A stretch of DNA of 24,780 bases from Candidatus Thorarchaeota archaeon (GTDB lineage Archaea > Asgardarchaeota > Thorarchaeia > Thorarchaeales > Thorarchaeaceae). Made by a program: the position numbers and the translations under genes. Shown in pieces: positions 15,600 to 23,336 of the stretch. The DNA is taken from assembly GCA_016840385.1 (NCBI GenBank), contig JAEOSL010000048.1:1-24780 (forward strand). The letters are read 5' to 3'. Every line of letters begins with the position of its first letter. Position 1 is the stretch's first letter. The notes under the pieces were generated by a model. That model was not told the origin of the DNA. It ran no database searches and saw nothing but the letters and a program-made list of their open reading frames with translations.

Positions 15600-16931
15600 A
15601 TGAGTAAAACGAAAGTTATTATCATGGGCGCAGCCGGAAGAGATTTCCAGAACTTCAACGTCTTTTTCCGAGACAATGAAGATTACGAGGTTGTTGCCTT
15701 TACTGCAGAGCAAATCCCTGGAATCGGAGATCGTATGTATCCCCCCGAACTTTCAGGTCCTCTTTATCCAAAGGGTATCCAAATATATCCTGAAGAGAAG
15801 TTGCCCGAACTAATCGAGAAATTCGATGTAGAGCAGTGCATTCTTGCATACTCTGACCTTCCATATGAAACAGTTGGTCACAAGATAGCTTGGGTAAATC
15901 AGCTTGGTCCTGATATTAGACTCATGGGTCCAAAGAACACATCCATTAAGAGTAAGAAACCAGTTGTCGCAGTTTGTGCAGTGCGTACTGGATGTGGTAA
16001 GAGTCAGACATCAAGACGAGTGAATCAAATTTTAGTTGACATGGGTCTTAAACCAGTCAACATCAGACATCCAATGCCTTACGACCCAGATCTTACTTCA
16101 CAGATTGCTCAGAGATACGCAACTCTTGAGGATTTGGACAAGTACAGATGTACAATCGAAGAACGTGAAGAGTACGAACCAATGATCAACATGGGTGTTA
16201 TTCTCTACGCGGGAGTAGATTACGGTAAGATCATCGACCAGGCAGAACAGGAAGCTGACGTTATTACATGGGACGGAGGTAACAACGATTTTGCGTTCTA
16301 CAACCCCGACCTTCTTATCACAATTGTCGACCCTCACAGACCAGGGCACGAAATATCATACTATCCTGGTGAAACTAATCTCAGAATGGCAGATGTTGTA
16401 GTAATCAACAAAGTTGCCACAGCAGATTACGAGGATATCGAGGAAGTCAGAGAGAACATCATGGCAGTCAATCCAAATGCAATTATCATCGATGCAGCAT
16501 CACCTCTTGGTATTGAGGACATGGAGTCAATTCGTGGTAAGCGCGTGATTGTCGTCGAAGATGGTCCAACTGTAACCCACGGTGATATGCCCTATGGAGC
16601 AGGATTCATTGCGGCTCGAAAGGCTGGAGCAATAATTATTGATCCTAGACCATTCGCTGTTGGAAGCATCAAAGACACCTTTGAGAAGTATTATCATCTG
16701 GAGAATGTCTTACCTGCAATGGGCTATGGCAAGAAGCAGATGGATGAGCTTCAAGAAACAATCAACAAGTCAGATGTTGACGCAATTGTCATTGGTACTC
16801 CAATAGACCTGAAGCGTGTCATCAAGATTGACAAACCAAGTGTCAGAGTCAAATACGACCTTCAAGAGATTGGTAAGCCAGATCTTGAAGATGTTCTGAA
16901 AGAGTTTGTGAAGAAACACAATCTCAAGTAG
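15600..16931 (+). CDS. cyclic 2,3-diphosphoglycerate synthetase-like GTPase-fold protein
   Basis: 443 residues, close to the roughly 460 of the methanogen enzyme. An N-terminal Rossmann-like part (KVIIMGAAGRDFQNFNVFFR, then IPGIGDRMYPPELSGPLYP) precedes a P-loop NTPase core with AVCAVRTGCGKSQTSRRV (G131-x-G-K134-S135), WDGGNND, TIVDPHRPGHE and VVVINKVATAD, whose NK recalls the guanine-specificity motif. These are the conserved blocks of the cDPGS family, whose characterised member cyclises 2,3-diphosphoglycerate with ATP to an osmolyte. Homologues are widespread, and most have not been assayed, so osmolyte synthesis is an inference. The ATG at 15600 follows GAGGAGCGGAG. Transcribed alone and followed by a hairpin terminator. 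Confidence 0.85.
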   Translation: MSKTKVIIMGAAGRDFQNFNVFFRDNEDYEVVAFTAEQIPGIGDRMYPPELSGPLYPKGIQIYPEEKLPELIEKFDVEQCILAYSDLPYETVGHKIAWVNQLGPDIRLMGPKNTSIKSKKPVVAVCAVRTGCGKSQTSRRVNQILVDMGLKPVNIRHPMPYDPDLTSQIAQRYATLEDLDKYRCTIEEREEYEPMINMGVILYAGVDYGKIIDQAEQEADVITWDGGNNDFAFYNPDLLITIVDPHRPGHEISYYPGETNLRMADVVVINKVATADYEDIEEVRENIMAVNPNAIIIDAASPLGIEDMESIRGKRVIVVEDGPTVTHGDMPYGAGFIAARKAGAIIIDPRPFAVGSIKDTFEKYYHLENVLPAMGYGKKQMDELQETINKSDVDAIVIGTPIDLKRVIKIDKPSVRVKYDLQEIGKPDLEDVLKEFVKKHNLK

Positions 16932-16938
16932 AAGAATA

Positions 16939-16980
16939 ATGTCCGGGTCCAAGACTCGGACATCCTCATTTTCTTTTTGA
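16939..16980 (+). terminator. hairpin/T-rich terminator after the cDPGS-like gene
   Basis: ATGTCCGGGTC (16939-16949) pairs with GACTCGGACAT (16953-16963) around a 3-base loop, with one G-T position. The tract CCTCATTTTCTTTTTG follows, starting 8 bases after the stop codon. Confidence 0.75.
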
Positions 16981-17035
16981 AATACCCAAGCTTTATTGAC
17001 CTATTTTCATAAATAACAAATTGGTGAAAGAATAC

Positions 17036-17371
17036 ATGTCAGAAGATCTTCCCTTTGGTATCTTTCTTTTAGCAGCATTACAAGGACTTCAAGCACTGGG
17101 ACTCTTTCTTGTAGGAGGACTATGGTTACTTCTTCCAATCCTAGGATTGTTCGTTGCAGTGCCCTATGGCATTGCAGGTCTCTTCGGATTATTCATTGCA
17201 TTCGGTCTCTTCACCCTTCAGGACTATGCATGGACGTGGTCATTCATTCTCAACATCATTGGTCTTGTTTTGTATCTCTTCGGTGGAAATTGGTTGGGCG
17301 TAATCCTTTCTGCGATAATTCTGGTTTACCTGAACCTTCCTGATATCAAGAATGAATTCGATCTGAAATAA
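17036..17371 (+). CDS. small polytopic membrane protein of unknown function
   Basis: About 111 residues, with three or four hydrophobic helices rich in Leu, Gly and Phe (for example IFLLAALQGLQALGLFLVGG and VPYGIAGLFGLFIAFGLFTL) and a short polar tail. The first helix is preceded by the acidic start MSEDLP. I placed the start at the ATG (17036) with GGTGA at 17023-17027, not the in-frame TTG/GTG at 17021-17026, which overlap that SD. AT-rich elements at 16991-16998 and 17004-17017 are candidate promoters. It is flanked on both sides by hairpin terminators, so it forms its own transcription unit. No family is recognised beyond a general likeness to small archaeal integral-membrane proteins. 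Confidence 0.65.
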   Translation: MSEDLPFGIFLLAALQGLQALGLFLVGGLWLLLPILGLFVAVPYGIAGLFGLFIAFGLFTLQDYAWTWSFILNIIGLVLYLFGGNWLGVILSAIILVYLNLPDIKNEFDLK

Positions 17372-17374
17372 AAA

Positions 17375-17435
17375 TGAGTTCCGGGCTTGATAGCCCGGCT
17401 CATTGGAAATTCTGCGTGTACGCAGAATTGCTTTT
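17375..17435. terminator. tandem hairpins between convergent genes
   Basis: Two stems fill the 68-base gap between the stops at 17371 (+) and 17440 (-). In the first (17375-17402), CCGGGCT pairs with AGCCCGG around TTGA-type loop bases, extended by TGAG/CTCA. In the second (17408-17429), AATTCTGCG pairs perfectly with CGCAGAATT around TGTA, followed by GCTTTTCAATTT. They could stop transcription from both sides. Confidence 0.75.
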
Positions 17436-17439
17436 CAAT

Positions 17440-18369
17440 TTACAATACATATCCAGGAAGGCTGCTTGTGTCTTGTTGAGAAGCTAAGTCCCTGTATAGC
17501 ACCACAGCAAAAATGTAGCTTAGTGCACCAAAGAACAATGCTGTAATTACTGAATCAATTACTACGACGAATCCTGTTAAAATTATTACAACAGCACCGA
17601 GTGCAATGGTCACAATACCAAGTAGTATCAAAGCTACAAAGATATGCAGGAAATTCCCACTAGTTAGCTCCCAAGATTTCTTCAAAGAGTCAATAGCTGA
17701 CAAATCGGTGTCAATAACAACTGCAAGAGCTGGAGCAAACCGGATTTGAACGTAGAGCATGACTAACCCGCCTACAAAAAGAAGACCCAAAGAAGCCATC
17801 ATCATCTCTATTGAGCCTTGAGGGAAAATTGGATTAAATGGGTCAGTGATGTCAATCAATTCCATTGCTCTAGCAGATAGATACGTGGAGGGAGTGACAA
17901 CAACAGCCACCAATCCGGAAATCAAAATCTGTATGAATATTACATTAAAGAGGCGGCTCAAAGAGTGTGAGTAACTAGTTCCAATGTCACCTTTTGTTCC
18001 ACCGTACTCATCAAGAGTAAACTTGATTGCAGCCCCAGCAATAATCGCATTTAAGACAAAAGCAAAGATCCCATAACCCAGCGTTACACCTACGAGAGAC
18101 CAATCTGGTGGTGTTGTGAGTAGGAATACATTAATCAAATAGTCTATGGGATTACCTCCAATAACTCCAACGATTCCAAATAATGAATAGAGCAGGACAA
18201 AAGAGAAGAGTATGCATACTGCACTTACAATGCCAACAATGATGAAGTATTTAACAAACCTACTTGTCAATAGTGACAATGTTCTCGATATGAGTCCTGT
18301 AGCACTCAATGTATAGTCTTGAGCTATGGGCTGAGAGCCGTCATCCCCAAGGTCTTCTTCAAACGCCAT
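17440..18369 (-). CDS. polytopic membrane protein, glycerophosphodiesterase-membrane-domain/YciC-like
   Basis: 309 residues. A polar N-terminal tail of about 30 residues is followed by roughly six long hydrophobic helices. The segment VIDTDLSAIDSLKKSWELTSGNFLHIF is typical of the membrane domain shared by YciC-like proteins and the N-terminus of some glycerophosphodiester phosphodiesterases (A-L-x-x-S-x-x-L-T-x-G-x-x). The family is membrane-embedded and functionally undefined; no catalytic domain is attached here. The start at 18369 has GGAGA seven bases upstream. It lies 70 bases downstream of the PaaK-like gene on the same strand, so the two may be co-transcribed, but a separate promoter is possible. 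Confidence 0.65.
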   Translation of the reverse strand: MAFEEDLGDDGSQPIAQDYTLSATGLISRTLSLLTSRFVKYFIIVGIVSAVCILFSFVLLYSLFGIVGVIGGNPIDYLINVFLLTTPPDWSLVGVTLGYGIFAFVLNAIIAGAAIKFTLDEYGGTKGDIGTSYSHSLSRLFNVIFIQILISGLVAVVVTPSTYLSARAMELIDITDPFNPIFPQGSIEMMMASLGLLFVGGLVMLYVQIRFAPALAVVIDTDLSAIDSLKKSWELTSGNFLHIFVALILLGIVTIALGAVVIILTGFVVVIDSVITALFFGALSYIFAVVLYRDLASQQDTSSLPGYVL

Positions 18370-18439
18370 ATGAAATTCTCCGTTGGGTATGACTAGCTCA
18401 GCTTTTCGTTATATCTGCTCCGCATTACCAAGGATAGAG

Positions 18440-20035
18440 TCATGCAGGCTTTGGTCTGCTATCAATAATATCCATGAACTTCATTCCACCAGCTTTCTCT
18501 ATTAACTCCTCAAAGCCTATGATGAAGACTTTTGGCGTAACTTCAGTACTTTTCTTCGTTAGCTGTTGTAGTGTAAGTATGAGGGATGAATAATCTGCGT
18601 TGACTGGTCCCTTTGGAGCAACGTAGAGGTTAAGCACATCCATGCTGTAGGGATCTGCCATGTTCTCTTTTGCAACTTCAATCTGAAGTTCCTCAATCTC
18701 AGACAAAGCTATCAGGTCAGAACGGAGTGCTGTAAGATTCACAGTGGCACCCTTGATCTTCTTCTCTGCGAGACCCATTATTTCGATCTGTGCTTCTGCA
18801 TCGTTCGTACGCCCAACATCCCAGAAGAAGGGTCCATCTAGTCCACATATTGGACATTTACCGCGTTCTTGATGAGAAGCAACATCACCTAACAGAAAGC
18901 CTTCAAACACAGTACCTGTACTATCGAGATGGAATAGGCACATGTGACCTGGTTCATCATCACCAACAAAGTTGTAGGTTCCATCATCATTGAATGAAAT
19001 AAGTTCAAAGGATAGCATCAGAGGTGATACATTGTGATATGGCCCTGTGTGTTTGCACTGCACTGCAAAGGAAACCTTACTTTCTGACGAAGCATATCCT
19101 CCAACAGCAAGTACTTCCTTAGCTCCTTTCTCTTGAAGAGTTTCAGTGATATCAGCTACAACCGGATCATAGATCTTCTCACCTGCAAGAAGAGTGATGA
19201 CCTTCTCAGGTGCTTCATAATCTTTAGATTCCTTCATTGCTCTAAAGAATCGATTTCTGAGGTAACTAGGCATTCCAGCAAATCCATTGGCTTTGAACGA
19301 TCCTGCAATCTCAACAAGCTTGTCGCTGGGTATTGCACCACCTCCGCTTGTTGCAACATAGAACTTTGATATCTGTCGCAAACCTAAGTTGACAGCATGC
19401 CATCCAAGATGCGGAGCGTAGGGGAACAAGTTCATACTACTCATTTCCCAACCTTTCTGAATCCAAGGATCGACAGGTAACTGACCTGCTTTCACACAGT
19501 TCTTAGCCAATAATTCCCAATCATATCGGGTCAGGAAAACTGGAGATGGAAGACCTGATGCACGACCAGAACTCAACCAGAATTGTAAGGGTGCAAATTG
19601 ATGTTTTGCACGTTCAGCAAGTCGGGCCATCGCAGCTTTCTTTCCAATTCCAAGTTTCACTTTTGCACCGTTGTTTCGAATGAACTTGGCCAGTTCTGTG
19701 TGACCTGATTCATTTGAGTACTTCATGAGGTTTCCAATTGACTCAGAAGCTTCTCTTGGTTGTCCATCAACCTCAGAGGGATTAATTACAAATTTCGGAA
19801 TATTCTCTTTGTAATCGATCTTCTTAACGAGAGGGATATTGTATTTCGCCCAATCTTCAATACATGTGATATTGAAGGGATCGATGTTATTGTCTTTGAA
19901 GAGACGTCGATAGTATGCATGATTTGGCCAGACTTGATATCGAATAAAAGCCCTGAACTTCTTATCCTGCATCTCCTTGATTTCTCTGTGATTTGTTCGT
20001 TTGAGTTCTTGGAATGTAAATGTGGTCTTTGTCAT
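18440..20035 (-). CDS. PaaK-like adenylate-forming protein (phenylacetate-CoA ligase relative)
   Basis: 531 residues from the ATG at 20035, chosen because GGAGGT lies 6 bases upstream; the longer frame to 20149 has no such signal and would cover the promoter. The order of motifs follows PaaK ligases: YYRRLFKDNNIDP near the N-terminus, then a P-loop-like SSGRASGLPSPVF, then SKFYVATSGGGAIPSDK and GFAGMPSYLRN, GEKIYDP, and VGGYASSESKVSF at the place of the YG-x-T/S-E motif. CPICGLDGPFFWDVGRT follows, where PaaK proteins have Cys-rich residues. The P-loop lacks the usual GTTG (RASG here), and the chain is about 90 residues longer than ordinary PaaK, so acyl-CoA ligase activity is uncertain. Substrate unknown. 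Confidence 0.7.
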   Translation of the reverse strand: MTKTTFTFQELKRTNHREIKEMQDKKFRAFIRYQVWPNHAYYRRLFKDNNIDPFNITCIEDWAKYNIPLVKKIDYKENIPKFVINPSEVDGQPREASESIGNLMKYSNESGHTELAKFIRNNGAKVKLGIGKKAAMARLAERAKHQFAPLQFWLSSGRASGLPSPVFLTRYDWELLAKNCVKAGQLPVDPWIQKGWEMSSMNLFPYAPHLGWHAVNLGLRQISKFYVATSGGGAIPSDKLVEIAGSFKANGFAGMPSYLRNRFFRAMKESKDYEAPEKVITLLAGEKIYDPVVADITETLQEKGAKEVLAVGGYASSESKVSFAVQCKHTGPYHNVSPLMLSFELISFNDDGTYNFVGDDEPGHMCLFHLDSTGTVFEGFLLGDVASHQERGKCPICGLDGPFFWDVGRTNDAEAQIEIMGLAEKKIKGATVNLTALRSDLIALSEIEELQIEVAKENMADPYSMDVLNLYVAPKGPVNADYSSLILTLQQLTKKSTEVTPKVFIIGFEELIEKAGGMKFMDIIDSRPKPA

Positions 20036-20209
20036 CAGACAACCTCCAATACTGTTTTCAAGAATGACTCGTAAATTATCCAACATAATAGTCTTGTGAA
20101 CACACCTGAAGGAAATACACGCCTTTAAGATGACACTGTAGAAAGCCATAATAGTTCAAATCATAGAGAACAATCAGCGCAGTTTGAGTAGTCAAGGAGT
20201 GTATCAGCT

Positions 20210-20641
20210 TTGTCAGAAGTCGACGATAAACTACAGAGAGGCATTATAGAATTAGACAAGGGCAATGACAAGAAAGCCTTTAGCTTATTCAAGGAAACTT
20301 TTGAGGATAGACAAGAGTTGCTTTTGAAGAAAGTCCAAGATAATCCAAAATCTCCAACACTTATGTTGGATGCACTCTATATGGTTCATTCCTTGGTTTG
20401 GTTGCGAGTAGCAGAAGCTGGCAAGGATAAGAAGCATAGTATTGAGCTTCTCGGAAAAGCCGTTGGTACAGTGGAATCAGCAAGATCAGCTCTTGGACCT
20501 CTAGTCACAGGTCTTGCACAGTGGGCGAAAGAGAAGAACATCACTCAAGTTCGTAACAAGGCATTGGGTCTACTAGCAGCAACGAAAGACCTTGAAGATA
20601 TGGCTAAGAAGGCACTCGAAGCTAGTCGTAAGATGGGATAA
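20210..20641 (+). CDS. small all-helical protein, weakly TPR-like
   Basis: 143 residues, predicted almost entirely alpha-helical. The first helical pair (KLQRGIIELDKGNDKKAFSLFKETFEDR) looks like a single TPR-type hairpin; the remainder is amphipathic helices ending in a lysine-rich tail. No catalytic or metal motif is seen. The start is TTG at 20210 with AAGGAGTG about 9 bases upstream. It is divergent from the PaaK-like gene (174-base spacer) and convergent with the MazG-like gene, with only 5 bases between the stops. Function is unknown. Confidence 0.6.
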   Translation: MSEVDDKLQRGIIELDKGNDKKAFSLFKETFEDRQELLLKKVQDNPKSPTLMLDALYMVHSLVWLRVAEAGKDKKHSIELLGKAVGTVESARSALGPLVTGLAQWAKEKNITQVRNKALGLLAATKDLEDMAKKALEASRKMG

Positions 20642-20646
20642 CGAGA

Positions 20647-20985
20647 TTACCTATCATTCATATGACGTGTCCACTCTTCTGCTGGGAATCGCTCTTCCAT
20701 AATTTCCAATTCTGACAATATACTAGATTCTAAATCTATATTGTAATGATTTGCAATTTGAGTAAATAGATTGAATACCTGAGCGAATTCTCGATGAAGC
20801 TCATCCTTGTTTGGTGCCTCATGACCTAATCCTATGACCTTGTATCCCTCATCGATTGTGATGTGTCTGGATATTTCTCCGAGCTCTTCTATGAGATGTG
20901 CGAATACAAGTGATGCAGGAAATTTGTCCCATCCGCGAGCTTTGTCAAAGGCATCTAGTTTTTCTTGGATTTCCTTCAGATGCAT
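20647..20985 (-). CDS. MazG-like nucleotide pyrophosphohydrolase-fold protein
   Basis: 112 residues, the size of single-domain MazG-like proteins. WDKFPASLVFAHLIEELGEISRHI contains the E-E-x-x-E metal motif (E33, E34, E37), and ANHYNIDLESSI matches the later family helix, followed by R99 and W105. The second metal motif ExxD reads E66-F-A-Q69, so one metal ligand appears lost, and the lysine/asparagine of the C-terminal signature are also changed. It may therefore be a weak or inactive NTP pyrophosphohydrolase, or one with altered metal use. The ATG immediately follows the TAG of the EMAP-domain gene, with GAGG upstream, so the two are translationally coupled. Confidence 0.7.
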   Translation of the reverse strand: MHLKEIQEKLDAFDKARGWDKFPASLVFAHLIEELGEISRHITIDEGYKVIGLGHEAPNKDELHREFAQVFNLFTQIANHYNIDLESSILSELEIMEERFPAEEWTRHMNDR

Positions 20986-21696
20986 CTAGATCATCCTCTT
21001 CATGATTTGCAATACTTGAGCTCGAGCTTGGTCAAGTGCTGCTTGTGGTGGATTCTCCAACGGTCCAACCTCTGTGGCTTCGGGTAAGGGTTCACCACCG
21101 AGGAACATTGCTTCACTTAGAATATTCATCATTTCAACTGGAGGAAGTACAGCACACACAAGTTTAGTTCCAGTCTTCATATCTGGGAGATTTGTAACAA
21201 TTTTCCAGATACGAGAACCATCAGTACAACGACATTCAGTGAGATTCTTTGAGTCAGGTACAGATTGCGCTTGGCTTATCTCTACAGCTAATATGTCAAC
21301 CGCACGACCAGGTTCATCATCATAAGTCTTCAATTTACGTTGAAAATCATCTACAATCCGGAAGGAGTAATATGCTTCAGCCAAGGTGAGGGCATCTTTT
21401 GTGGTTGTAGCTGAATAACCCGTGGATTTCATTGCATCGTCGAGTGTCTGATTGAATCCTGCAAGACTTGATACAATTTTGTTTGTTGCATCAAGGTCAG
21501 CAACCTGCTCAGGCGGAAGATATGAGTATTTTAGCTCATAAACAAGACTTCCAGCTTGTTGTAGAATTTCAACAAGCTTCGAATACTCGATATGAAACTT
21601 CAACTTCCGATGGTTGACTATTTCATTCAATCTGCGAATAGCATCTTCCAAGACAATAATCCTAGCATCCTTTGCGGTATCCAAAGACCTCACCAA
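20986..21696 (-). CDS. predicted RNA-binding protein with C-terminal EMAP/tRNA-binding domain
   Basis: 236 residues. The N-terminal half is helical (IIVLEDAIRRLNEIVNH, then VEILQQAGSLVYELKYS). The C-terminal part fits the EMAP-II/tRNA-binding OB fold: VDILAVEISQAQSVPDSKNL, then CRCTDGSRIWKIVTNLP, then GTKLVCAVLPPVEMMNILSE with AMFLGGEPL, mirroring the usual I-x-x-V-x-x-H-P-x-A-D-x-L ... S-x-G-M-L-L-A run. This is the layout of an archaeal protein group annotated as RNA-binding with a C-terminal EMAP domain. It probably binds tRNA or other structured RNA. The start is uncertain among TTG 21696, GTG 21693 and TTG 21684. First gene of a two-gene operon with the MazG-like gene. Confidence 0.7.
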   Translation of the reverse strand: MVRSLDTAKDARIIVLEDAIRRLNEIVNHRKLKFHIEYSKLVEILQQAGSLVYELKYSYLPPEQVADLDATNKIVSSLAGFNQTLDDAMKSTGYSATTTKDALTLAEAYYSFRIVDDFQRKLKTYDDEPGRAVDILAVEISQAQSVPDSKNLTECRCTDGSRIWKIVTNLPDMKTGTKLVCAVLPPVEMMNILSEAMFLGGEPLPEATEVGPLENPPQAALDQARAQVLQIMKRMI

Positions 21697-21809
21697 TATT
21701 GCATAAGTTTGCGCTCTTGATAAACCTCACCACTGGAATAGGAGGCCACACGAAGTTCTATATAGACACATGCGGTATTCGACAACACCAACAGGAGGAG
21801 AAATGCCCC

Positions 21810-22421
21810 TTGATTCAAGCTGTCTATATATTGGTCGCTGATAGCGGTTTGTGCGTACTTGATCGCAAGTACGGAGAAGCAGATATGGATCCCAACCTGA
21901 TTAGTGGTTTCCTGACTGCTTTGATTCAGTTCGGACGTGAATTGAGCGATGGAAATCGAGTTCACGTTATTGATTTTGGAGCATTTGACATCTGTTTGTC
22001 ACTTAAGGACAATGTAATCGTAGCTGCTACTGTAGACAAGGTTGATGACGGGAATGCCGCAATGGCAGTTCTCGGTGAAGTAAACAATTCGTTCACAGAT
22101 GATTATGGTAGTATGCTTGCAGAATGGGATGGTAATCTGGAACCATTCGAAACTTTCTATCAGAAGTTAGATGATATCACCAAGAATGGTCGAGCCTCTG
22201 AAACCAAGATCGTAGTACCTTTACTAAAAGGAAAGGTTTCACCAATGCTTGTTAGACTTGGTCAAATGACCCAAGAAACCTTTGATGTTGCTAAGATGTG
22301 CAAGGGTAAATTGACCGCACGAGATATTGCAGACCAACTGGGTCATCATTTGAAAGAGGTTCAGAAATCACTCAATACTCTCGAGGATATGAAAATACTC
22401 GTGTGGAAAGAGGTTGGTTAA
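21810..22421 (+). CDS. longin-like domain fused to a winged helix
   Basis: About 203 residues. Residues 1-115 have a longin/roadblock-type arrangement: strand MIQAVYILVADSGLCVLDR, helix ISGFLTALIQFGRELSD, strands VHVIDFGAFDICLSLKDN and VIVAATVDKVD, then helix AVLGEVNNSFTDDYGSML. Such small domains in Asgard archaea are linked to small-GTPase and membrane-trafficking proteins. Residues about 150-203 form a winged helix (GKLTARDIADQLGHHLKEVQ, then SLNTLEDMKILVW). The start is TTG at 21810, nine bases after AGGAGGAG (21793-21800); a tempting ATG at 21803 is out of frame, and the longer frame from 21672 would overlap the divergent RNA-binding gene. The pairing suggests a sensor domain coupled to a DNA- or protein-binding domain. 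Confidence 0.65.
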   Translation: MIQAVYILVADSGLCVLDRKYGEADMDPNLISGFLTALIQFGRELSDGNRVHVIDFGAFDICLSLKDNVIVAATVDKVDDGNAAMAVLGEVNNSFTDDYGSMLAEWDGNLEPFETFYQKLDDITKNGRASETKIVVPLLKGKVSPMLVRLGQMTQETFDVAKMCKGKLTARDIADQLGHHLKEVQKSLNTLEDMKILVWKEVG

Positions 22422-22488
22422 TTCCAATTCCTACTATTCACTCTTCTACAATGAGAATCATATGTCATTTTGAAGGGTAGCTGTTTTA

Positions 22489-23196
22489 CTAACCCGTTTG
22501 ACCCCATTCATTACCTGCAGCAATCAATATCAATCCAATGACTATCAGACCTGGTGCAATGACTCCTGGGATTGCAATCGAGTCACTGAATAGGAGTTCT
22601 GCCATGGGATATCGTATAGCATGGATTACTCTACCTGCAAACAGGACAAAGAATCCTAATCCTAAGAATAGGTTAGATCGCCGCAACGTTCCTCCTGATT
22701 GCCAAGCAAGGTACCAGAATAATAACGGTATGAATAATGCATAACCGGCCCCGAATACTCCCGATAGCAATCCTCTAAATGTTGTTTCAAGAGGGATAAA
22801 TCCGAGAGTTATAGCAATTAAGACCGCTGGAATAGCAAATGCAATCTGAGCTTCCTTCTTTCCGAATATCATGAATCCAGCAGTTGCGGACAATGTTGCT
22901 AGTGCTATCCATTGAATGAATGAGCCAGCCATTAACCAGAAGTCGGATGTTCCTAAGAAGGGTGTGAGGCCTGCTACCAAACTTTGTGGATCCGCATAGA
23001 AATCTCCTACAAAGTAGAAGCAGCGGCCAGCAGCAAGTAGTAGGAAGAACATGGCCATTGCAAACTGGAATGGATTCCTAGTATTTCGCCATCTAAAGAA
23101 TAACAGGAAAATAAAGAGGAAAAAGTAATACCCTACAACGAGAAACCAAAGTCCCGCGTGTACTTCTCGTATTATCATATCTATTGTTTGCATCAT
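22489..23196 (-). CDS. seven-helix integral membrane protein of unknown function
   Basis: 235 residues with about seven transmembrane helices and short loops. The first helix is GLWFLVVGYYFFLFIFLLFF; a charged pair RWRNTRNPF follows; aromatic residues are abundant, and GRCFYFVGDFYADP lies on the likely outside. The last helices end with AGNEWG. The layout resembles seven-helix proteins of unknown role common in Asgard genomes. No retinal-binding lysine context is seen in the last helix, so it is not an obvious rhodopsin. Start at 23196 or 23193 (two adjacent ATGs), with GGAG upstream. A CG-rich element (23236-23246) lies in the promoter region shared with the divergent gene at 23337. Confidence 0.65.
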   Translation of the reverse strand: MMQTIDMIIREVHAGLWFLVVGYYFFLFIFLLFFRWRNTRNPFQFAMAMFFLLLAAGRCFYFVGDFYADPQSLVAGLTPFLGTSDFWLMAGSFIQWIALATLSATAGFMIFGKKEAQIAFAIPAVLIAITLGFIPLETTFRGLLSGVFGAGYALFIPLLFWYLAWQSGGTLRRSNLFLGLGFFVLFAGRVIHAIRYPMAELLFSDSIAIPGVIAPGLIVIGLILIAAGNEWGQTG

Positions 23197-23336
23197 GGAA
23201 ATCGCTCCATCCTAATCCTTCTAACTAAAATTAGATTGCGCGCCAACAAATAAAGCTATTCCGCGGCACTTCTTAAAGCGCTATACGCCCAAACAATCCC
23301 TATATTCGCTCTTGAAGCTCATAATATTGGTGTTAG

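Noticed and set aside
21803..21860. ATG right after AGGAGGAG as the start of the longin-like gene
   Set aside because: It is out of frame with the conserved protein; the in-frame TTG at 21810 has suitable spacing to the same SD.
22475..22495. Hairpin GGGTAG...CTAACCC as terminator between 22421 and 22489
   Set aside because: Short stem with a bulge, no T tract, and overlapping the stop of the minus-strand gene; too weak to list.
22489..23196. Microbial rhodopsin
   Set aside because: Seven helices are present, but the last helix has no retinal-lysine motif.
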